Below are positions 55,780 to 64,000 of a DNA stretch of 64,000 nt, piece by piece. The notes below the pieces were generated by a model. The model was not told the origin of the DNA, did not search any database, and was given only the letters and a program-made list of their open reading frames with translations. Position numbers and translations under genes: made by a program. Every line of letters starts with the position of its first letter. The first letter of the stretch is position 1. Origin of the DNA: Gigaspora rosea (taxonomy: Eukaryota > Glomeromycota > Glomeromycetes > Diversisporales > Gigasporaceae); contig QKWP01000055.1 in assembly GCA_003550325.1 (NCBI GenBank), positions 212,060 through 276,059 on the forward strand. Reading direction: 5' to 3'.

Positions 55780-58700
55780 TATGACATCAATATTTATATT
55801 TACTATTTTTAGCATTAAGGTGCTCTTGATACTTTGAGGTAGTTCGCGGGGTGTTGTCTTAATAGGTTGAGAAGTATTTTTAGAGCTAGAGCTTTTTGAA
55901 TCTGATTTTGTATAAGTATTTTTCAATTTAGAGGCCTGGGAAGAAGAGTTGACTTTATATCAAATCTAGAATAGAATTTAAAGTTTTATTAAACCTTTAA
56001 TTAATAAATATACAAATTATAAATATATACCTTTCTTTTATTTGTATATTTTGTTTTGTTTGGCCAAGTTCTGCTTGTTTTTTTTAATCAGTTCATTTAG
56101 CTTGATCAGTTCATTTGGCTTGATTAGTTTATTTGGCTTGACCAGTTAACTCAGCTTGTTCTGTTCTTTTAGCTTGTTCTTTTGTTCTTTTGACTTGTTC
56201 TGTTCATTTGTTATATTCAGAATCATCAGGATGTGTTTCAAAAGTTTCTTTTGTTTCTAAATTATTAAAGTCAGAAAATCTATTGTCTGAATTAGTATTA
56301 TTATTACTATTATCTTGATTATTATCACTATTATCTTGATTATTAATTATCTGTTTTTTTAGTTTGTTTTGTTTTTTTGACTGTTCTGTTCATTTGTTAT
56401 ATTTAGAATCATCAGGATGTGTTTCAAAAGTTTCTTTTGTTTCTAAATTATTAAAGTCAGAAAATCTATTGTCTGTATTAGTATTATTATTACTATTATC
56501 TTGATTATTATCACTATTATCTTGATTATTAATTATCTGTTTTTTTAGTTTGTTTTGTTTTATTATTATTATAGAATAAAGAAATCATCCAAATAGGTGT
56601 ATCAAGTAGAGGTCTTGTTTGATTTTTCCAGTTACTATTATAATAACATTCTCTATTAAGTTTATTTAATTGGTTAATTATTGCTATTTCTTTGGTCAAA
56701 CATAAAATTTTTTGGCACAATTTAAAAAAATAAATAAAATAGAATTAACAGATATGAGTATTATTTATTATAAAAAATTTATACTATTAAATTACTCTTT
56801 CAGACCACATATACTTTAATCACATAATTCTTATTTCTATGTTGATTAATTTTCTTATTATTGTATGAGTAATTTTTTTGAATTATTTCTGTCTTGCAAG
56901 TTCAATATCCATTCTAGATAGTTTGTCTTAATAATATGTAGTTTCAACAACCATGTTAGCAAGGTCTTTCTCTTACTCCTTTTGATTTAGAGAACTTGGT
57001 TAGTGTTTTTAATAATCAAATTCTTAATATAAACTATATTTTTTAATCTATCTATTCTTCTTTTTTTCTAAACAGGTGCAATATAAATCTGATATGTTAT
57101 ATGAAATCATATTTTTTATACAAAAAAAACTTACTCCTTGTATATGTGAATTTTTTCCAACAAGTTTTTTGTTGACTTCAATTTGGTACTATCTGCTTTA
57201 ATTTTTGCTATTGATAAAAAATTTTTGTGATTGCTCTGGATCACTTTAACAACTTCACTACCTAATATTAGAGGTTTTTATTGATATATTGTTTAAGAGT
57301 GGATAAGATTATCACCTTTTTGATTAAGCTAGTTTTTCTTTTCATCAATTGCCAAATGTGGCTTATCATGTGCAAATTGCTTTGCAACCCTGAGTACTTC
57401 TTTCTGTTATTATAAAAATATAATTTACAAATCTGATATTTTTTTTTATTAGCCTGGTGATCATGCTATTTTTTATTCATAATAGTAGGTTAGTTACATT
57501 ATCAAATGCTATTACTACCCCAGCTTCATCTAGCCTTACATCTAAAAACAGCTCATCCAGTTACTTAAAAGCACCTGACCGTGACTGCCAAAGTAGAATT
57601 AGCTTCACTATTGCTAGGATCTTTTTAAACCCCTCTATCGCTAGATCATTAGCTAAGTTCCACATCTCATTATGACCACCTTTTTCCTTATAAACTTCTT
57701 CCACCTAGATCCTGGCAGAATAGTTATCTAACTAATATCTGCGTCATACAACTAAAGAAACAAAAGAAAAAACAAATTGAAAGAAAGAGTAAAAAGGTGA
57801 ATAAAAAGAGAAGGAGAGAATAAAAGGTGGAAATACTACACAACCTAAACGAGAAACCAAAACAAAAAAAAGAACAAGATGAAAAAAGCATAAAAAAAAT
57901 ATGGCCTGACATACATATACTCGAAGAAAAGAAGAAAATAAAGAAAGAAAGGGAAAAAGACAGAAGAATATTCAAGAATATTCTAGTGATAAAAATTATA
58001 TAATACTGCGCAAGGAACGCCTCACCAGAGTATTATATATAAAAAAGAAACAACCAGAACATTCTAGAATTTATTTTCTGCAGATCTGCCTACTCCATTG
58101 TGCCACGTCTCATTATGCGTTCATTCCTGCTTCACCTGCATGCCTTCTTCCCAATTAGGATAGGAACAACAATGCTGATCTTTTGGAGGGAGTACACTGA
58201 GTTTCCCACTTTTTGTCCAAAATTCCAATAAAAAGACTTCAAGCGAGAATATGTTAGTATGAATAAAGAAGTTGTAAGAGTTATGCTGTACAAATTAACA
58301 TATCTAACCAAGTATCTACTTCTATTTTCATATTCATAGACCTTGACAAAGCTCTAGAGTTTCTCTGCTACATCTTTGCTCAATAGCACCCAAGCCTGCC
58401 AAGATGCCTTGCTTATAAATCTACTGTTCTTTTCATCTCTATTTCAGTCGCAGAACATACAGTGAATGGACTTTGTACTCGACAGCAGCTTTGGTAGAGT
58501 TTTGTTGTGTATAAATATGTTAACTGCATAGTTTTTGTAGGTCTGAGTTCTTGGAAAATTTGGTATGAGGGATCGTTGGGAAGAGTTGATGATGATAATA
58601 TACAAATCTGATATTCATATCTACAGGTTAGTATAACAATTAAGAATACAGTATAAAAAAATAAATTTACTCTAAATGCTAATTTATATTCTAGATCTAT

Positions 58701-58980
58701 TAGAATTAATTGTCCTTGTTTAAATCTCGTTTGACTTCAGTCATATGATCTGCCAGGTGAAAAAGATTTTTTTTTCTTTTGTTTCAAATTTTTATGACCT
58801 TTTCTACTTTCTCTACTTTTACTACTATTATTACCAATATCGTTGATATCCATATCATCAAGTTGATTAGTTACAAAATTTTGTAAACATTAAAATTCTG
58901 AAGTATTCAATTTAGATCTTTCTTCAATACATGCAAGCTTTTCTTCAAGAAGAGCAACTTGGGATTTTAAGGCTGAATTT
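55780..58980 (-). pseudogene. Decayed multi-segment coding region, unidentified
   Basis: Several minus-strand stretches have protein-like composition separated by stops. These are: VNSSSQASKLKNTYTKSDSK (about 55890-55950); CQKILCLTKEIAIINQLNK (about 56660-56715); KEVLRVAKQFAHDKPHLAID (about 57345-57405), preceded by GTAAATTATATTTTTATAAT then AACAG, which could be a short intron; VVKVIQSNHKNFLSIAKIK (about 57200-57255), ended by a GTAAGT donor-like site at about 57134; GGHNEMWNLANDLAIEGFKK (about 57640-57695); and LKSQVALLEEKLACIEERSK (about 58910-58970), a coiled-coil-like segment. Consistent strand and spacing suggest one or more old spliced genes or an autonomous element. No domain could be named with confidence. 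Confidence 0.35.
56197..56560. repeat. 186-bp tandem duplication
   Basis: Two units starting GTTCTGTTCATTTGTTATAT at 56197 and 56383 are almost identical and run through GATTATTATCACTATTATC. On the minus strand they encode an Asn/Asp-rich repeat inside the decayed region. Recent compared with the decay around it. Confidence 0.85.
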
Positions 58981-59045
58981 TTTATAATATAATTATATTA
59001 CCTGATATTCATATAAACATTAAACAAGAATTAAAGTAAAATATA
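58981..59045. other. Short AT-rich spacer
   Basis: Nothing recognised between the coiled-coil remnant and the next element. Confidence 0.4.
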
Positions 59046-59548
59046 CAAAAACCTCACTAAGTGCACACTATTAGGACCAGGCATAAGTGTGCATTTATAG
59101 AGGGTGTGCATTTATAGAAATATATAAAAAAATGTATAGCCAATAAGAAGAAAGAACTAATGCACATGATTGATAATACTTGTGTTTAGAAATACCAAAA
59201 CTAGGTAATATTCATATTATCCATAGTTTTATTATTAAAATAAAAGAAAAAAAGTGGAAAACAGAATTACTTTAAGATCTGGGGAATCATTTAATTATAT
59301 GACATAATGAACGAAAAATCTTAAAATAAATATTCTAATCATATGGTTATCCAGTATTTTAATTGGTCAAAGATCACATGCATGTATTTATAGAGGTGCA
59401 TATATAAGTCTGGGACTACAAAATCTATACACATGCAGAGGTTGGAGGGTGTGCACTTATCATTAAGCCCCAAGCTTGGGACTGGGCTAAGGTGTGCACT
59501 TAAGAAGAGTGTGCACTTAGAGAGGGTGCATTTAGAGAGGTTTGACTG
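59046..59548. mobile_element. Tc1/mariner (pogo-type) miniature element
   Basis: The right end, read inward on the minus strand, is CAGTCAAACCTCTCTAAATG. The left end is CAAAAACCTCACTAAGTGCA. TA is directly outside both ends. Subterminal GTGTGCACTTA motifs recur six or more times in both arms. CAGT..AACCTC ends with a TA duplication are typical of pogo-like elements. No transposase. Confidence 0.65.
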
Positions 59549-60960
59549 TACCTTTTTCTAAATCTTTGTAACTACTTCTAGAATATTATGCAGCTAATAT
59601 TTGTATTAGTAAAAAATTATTGTTATTTTATAATATTGAATAGAGTATTTACCTTTGTTTGAGCTTAATCTATTATGATAGTACTTGCAACAAGAAAATA
59701 AATAGTGAGAATGAGAATAATTATATAAGTGAAAATAATGAGAATAATGAGCACGTAAGTAAAAACAATAAGTACTAGAATGAGAGTGATAATAACAAGA
59801 GCAAGAATGATGGGTATGAGAATGAGAATAAAATAATGAAAATGAGAGCAAGAACAAGAACTATAGAGTGAAAAAGAACAAAAAGAAAGAGAATATAAAT
59901 GCTTTCTTTTTTCTAGAATCTATAACTTTACAAAATTTGAGTGAAGAACCAAAATAAAAGATAGTTTATAGTGATATAATATGAATATATATAGAAAATA
60001 AGACCAAAATTTCTCAACATTTTCAAAACTACTATAAATAAAAAAGACCCAATGTGAAGGAAAGTTATTGAATATGAAGTGAAGTTGTATTAAATAGAAA
60101 AATATTACCTATATGTGTGTGTGTAAAGAAAAAAAGTCAAAGAACTATTTTGGATATTAAAAGAAATACAAAGTTATTGAATAAGTGAAGGCATTAATGA
60201 AAGAAATTTATTTGTAGAAAAAAATATAATAGTTAATAGAAGAAAAAAAAGTGAAGTATTAGATAGTTATAAAAGAAATTTATTTGTAGAAGAAAAAAAT
60301 AAGATTTGAAAAATGAATACTTTTATAATCAAAAAAAAATTTGTTAAGAAGTTTGAGTGTGATTGTAATTACTATACATATGTAATTATTAAAAAAAATT
60401 TCAATATCATTAGATAATTTTGTATGTAAAATAAAACTTTTGATAACATAAAATAAACAATCATAAAAAATAAACTATAACATGATAAAATAAACTCTTA
60501 CATAAATTACTATGATATTTTAATTCAAATAATTTTTTTTCAGAATTGCCAATATCCATATTGCTTTTCTGTATTAATTGTTTTTTCTATTAGGTCATAC
60601 AAACTTAATATTTGGTTAGCTAGTCAATTTTGCAAAATTCTAGAAATGTTTTGACTACATTTTTTGTTAGAAAAGTTTTTTTTATAAGTGTTTATAAAAA
60701 AAATTTATATTTTTATATATAAAATTTTTTTGAAAATAAAGCCAAGTTGCTGGTTTTTTTTTTAAATTTTTTGTATTGTTTTATAAACTATTTAATCTTT
60801 TTTTTGTATATAGTAATCTTCAATAAACTTCAATTAATAATTCATGATATATATGATAATTTTTTATAACTTTATTTTATTTTTAATAAAATAAAGTTAT
60901 CATTACAATATTTTTGACTATTACAATTGATTACTACAACTACCAAGTATTAGAACTTAG
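59549..60960. other. Simple-sequence-rich noncoding stretch
   Basis: 59695-59900 is an AGAATGAGAATAA-type purine-rich simple repeat and the rest is AT-rich. The minus-strand frame at 59606-59857 (Ser/His/Tyr-rich) is its complement and not a gene. Confidence 0.5.
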
Positions 60961-61265
60961 ACTATTTATCTATGATCTAAATCTACTAAAGTATTCTATA
61001 TGGCCACAAAATACCATATAGACTATCTATAGTACTCTAATAAAGACCCTCTCATAGTACCAGAATACTATTCAACTATAAATACTAATAATTTTTAAAT
61101 AGTACCTCTTATAGGCCTTATTATTAAATATACTTCTATTTATAGTATTTTATTCTTATATAGTACCCCTTCTCACATAGTACCTCTGGGTACTATTCAA
61201 GTAGTTGAGGGGTTTCTTGAATAAAACTGGGGTTTATAAGTAGTGCTATATAGTACTTAACCTGG
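60961..61265. repeat. ATAGTACC / GGTACTAT inverted cluster
   Basis: Repeated ATAGTACTCT, CATAGTACCAGAATACTAT, AGTACCTCTTATAG and GGGTACTATTCAAG occur in both orientations. The middle part could fold on itself. Possibly a decayed hairpin element. Confidence 0.4.
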
Positions 61266-62541
61266 TTTTTATATATTATTTGTCTACTATTAGTATCTGT
61301 AGTGCTGCCACCACCTGGTTCATATCTCAAACTATTTTTTTTAATGCTATTGCAACCTGGCCTGTATCTAAAGCTATTATGTTTCTACAAGTATTATAGT
61401 ACTATGCATGCCCTTAAAAAGTTTGCCAACCCCAGTACTTTTCTTATTTCTTTTTTGGTTTTTTTTTCTAGTTGCTTTTCTTATATCTATCTTGCTTTCT
61501 TTTTTCTAATTATATTACCACTCCCAATTTTAAGACCCAAAAATTGGTCTACCATTGGCAAACCCAATAGTTTTTTTTTAGTACATATTTGTTCTTTTCC
61601 TCTAGTATAACTTCAGCGGTCCAATTAGTAGGATCCCACTATAAGCCCTTTTATTATAAATCTGCTTCCAGTTAGTCCACTTTTTAGTTAGTTTGCTTTT
61701 GGTCAGTCCCCATCTGATTTCTGTTTAAGTACTATCAAAAGTCAGCTACTTCTTTACTTGGGCTTGCCAAGTATAGTTTCTTTTGTCTTATAATGCTTTG
61801 TATATAGCATAGCGTTAGTGTCCCTCAGAATCTATATACTCTAATTCTGTATATAATATGGTACTAGAGCTTCTAATACAAGTTGGTATAACTCAAATTA
61901 CAGATCAATGATCCAGACTCAGAGTTCAGGTTACTATTATACAGATAAATTTTTCAAAATTATCTCTAGTGAGATTTGAAACCTATACTTTTGTTACAAC
62001 TACTTGGATAAATAACAACTTTCAACTTCAACCATATTATATTTTTACACACTTTGTAAATTATATTTTAAAAAAATATATATATATTTTTTATATAGAA
62101 TATTTCTAACTATAACCAGTAGTGATCATTACTATCCTTTTGTATAACCAAAAAATTTAACAATCACCTATATCACATGATCGTAATCAGACCAATTAGA
62201 CTACATGTATTAATATCATAATTACTAAATCCTTTTATTAATACCTTTTATTAATAGATAATACCTTTTATTAATAGAATAATCATTTTAAATACATTAC
62301 TATTACATATAAAAATAACAATACAATATATAAACACTTATCAGCTATATATATGAATTAAATTTTTTTAAAATAATCATTAACCCACGAATCTGGAGTC
62401 GCTCACTTCGGCTATTGCCTCTACTTTGCTCCTTTTTACTAAAAACCTAGAGCAACCTACTTCTACTTCAATCCTAACCCTAACTCTAACTAAATTGCAT
62501 ACGATCTCAAAAATGTCTTAACATATAGTAGATCAAAATCT
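61266..62541. other. Decayed sequence, no gene recognised
   Basis: The segment 61290-61800 is less AT-rich. On the minus strand it has a short open stretch ending GFANGRPIFGS (about 61520-61625), too short and broken to classify. The plus-strand frame at 61302-61610 is a Phe/Leu-rich shadow. Confidence 0.35.
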
Positions 62542-63335
62542 CAAGTCAAAACTGCTCAATAAGAGAAACTCTAAAAAAAAGAGTTATTTAGTACATGTAC
62601 AAACTTAAAAAAGTAATACAAAAAAAAGAAATACTTATCTTTATACGCATCCAAAGCATGGTCTTGGTGAGTCATTTTGTCAAACCAAGGCCACCTGACA
62701 TGTACTGCTCAGCAACAGGAAGAATTACTGACCAATGTCAGAGGAAGACCCACTGAATTAAACTTACTAATGATGAAAAAATAAACATTATCTGAGACAA
62801 AAAAGTACTGACTAGCAAAGAAAAAAAGCTCGACTAACGTAAAAGAAAGATCTACTAAATTGGGTATTACCAACAATGAAAGAATAGGCACAACTCAAGT
62901 GCTATAGAAAGAACTACCAAAACGGATGAATCTAATGGTGAAGAAATGTGAATTTCAAGTCAAAATTGCTTAATAAGAGAAACTCTAAAAAGAGTTATTT
63001 AGTATATATACAAACTCTGAAAACAGTAATAACAAAAAAAAAATCTTTATATGCATCCAAAGCCAATTACAGCTTGATCATAGTGCGTCATTATGTCAAC
63101 CCAAAGCTACCTGACTGTTACCACTCAGCAACAAGGAAAAAATATTAACCAACATTAGAGGAAGACCCACCGAATTGGACTCACCAATGACGAAAGAATA
63201 AACATTATTCGGGACAAGAAAGTGCCAATCAGCAAAGAAAAAAAACACGACTAATACAAAACCAAATTGTGCATCACCAATGATAAAAAAATAAGTGCAA
63301 CTCAAACCAGAAGTAGAATCACCGAAATGGACATG
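62542..63335. repeat. 415-bp direct duplication
   Basis: CAAGTCAAAACTGCTCAATA at 62542 recurs as CAAGTCAAAATTGCTTAATA at 62957. Both copies continue in parallel through AGTTATTTAGTA, ATGCATCCAAAGC, CTCAGCAACA, AGAGGAAGACCCAC and AATAAACATTA. Within each unit ACCAATGAYGAAAGAATAA-type submotifs repeat. The minus-strand frames at 62709-62891 and 63096-63374 share NSVGLPLTLV / NSVGLPLMLV, reflecting the duplication. Confidence 0.75.
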
Positions 63336-64000
63336 CCAAAGGGAAAACACCAAATTGGACAATACTAACAACAAAGAAAAAATTGGTTAACGATGAAAGA
63401 AAAAGTATAGACATCAACAACAAAATGAACAACATTAAAAAAACAAAATAAATATTAATAGATTACTATTAAAAAAAAAAAGAGACAAAAAAAAAAGTGA
63501 ATACAGATCTTTTATAACTGATCTGATCAGTGTAATGGGTGGTGATCATCACCATGGGTTATTTTAATAATTATTCTTTTATATTTATTTAAAACATATT
63601 AAATTTTGGGAATAGCTAAAGCCATGTACCTATGTAATATAATTATTGAGAGACATGATTATTATATACAATAACTGTAATGTAGCATATATATGCATGC
63701 TTTTTTTTGTAGTAAAACCTGTCGCTAATTTTTTCTTTTTTACAAAATACATTATTTTGTTACTTTTTTTAAAAAATTTTTTTACTAAGCAGGTTTTACA
63801 AGTCTTTTTCACAAAAATACTTTTAGTAAAACATCTCTTATATATATGCTTTTTCTTATTAGATATTAAAGTAACTACCTGCATATAAATGTACCTTAAT
63901 TTTTTTAAAAAAACTTTTCATAAAAAAAACCTTGACTGCTCTACAATAAACGTGGCTTAATTTATTTTTATTAAAGAAAACCTTTTTTTTTAAAAAAACA
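63336..64000. other. AT-rich noncoding end of window
   Basis: A GATCAGTGTAATGGGTGGTGATCATCACC segment (short cores GATCAG / GATCATC) lies near 63520-63555. Poly-A and poly-T runs follow near 63765-63780 and 63900-64000. No gene. Confidence 0.45.

Noticed and set aside
57724..57975. Phe/Ser/Leu-rich minus-strand ORF
   Set aside because: Exact complement of a purine-rich AAAGAAAGAAA-type tract.
59606..59857. Ser/His/Tyr-rich minus-strand ORF
   Set aside because: Complement of an AGAATGAGAATAA simple repeat.

Overview
The window is AT-rich eukaryotic DNA with spliced genes (GT...AG introns of about 70-110 nt plus one of about 655 nt), very few intact coding regions, and a dense load of decayed and non-autonomous transposable elements. 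The base composition, intron style and mixture of Helitron, hAT-like, TTAA-flanked and LINE remnants fit a large repeat-rich genome of an early-diverging fungus. An arbuscular mycorrhizal fungus of the Rhizophagus type is my best guess. This is inference from style; there is no rRNA or marker gene to prove it.

Layout. 0-9.3 kb: a palindromic miniature element, the 3' end of a dead LINE with an RNase H domain, then nested hAT-like and Harbinger-like non-autonomous elements. 9.8-11.1 kb: a little less repetitive, with a minus-strand FDF-box (LSM14/Scd6-like) gene fragment. 11.5-21.3 kb: a minisatellite, a 1.1 kb inverted-repeat element broken by a poly(A) retroposon with a 12-bp target-site duplication, several hAT-like and TTAA-flanked miniature elements, and a tandem array of about 173-bp units. 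21.3-26.5 kb: mostly unique sequence with no recognisable gene. 26.55-31.68 kb and 44.54-49.96 kb: a direct segmental duplication of about 5 kb, carrying an 11-exon gene of the nicotinamide phosphoribosyltransferase (NAMPT) family on the minus strand plus two small candidate secreted-peptide ORFs. 32-44.3 kb, between the copies: a tRNA-like tandem repeat, miniature elements, a dead Helitron Rep gene, and a tandem array ending at a Helitron-type hairpin and CTAG. 51.2-64 kb: a second tandem array next to a Helitron-type terminus, more miniature elements, and decayed unidentified coding remnants.

The only genes I consider likely functional are the NAMPT-family pair (about 504 and 507 residues). 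They are nearly identical, yet their amino-acid differences concentrate in two segments that line the NAMPT active site. The copy at 28.7-31.7 kb has lost the tyrosine and histidine of the DSYK...H motif that the copy at 47.0-49.9 kb keeps. The duplication stops about 25 bp upstream of the start codon, so the two paralogs have unrelated promoters. A 599-bp stretch of one intron is identical between copies while the adjoining exon is the most diverged part of the gene. This locus is the most interesting thing in the window. Second is a short module (TTGAGCAA...TTTACTATA...CTAACCCTAA) that recurs inside elements with unrelated ends.
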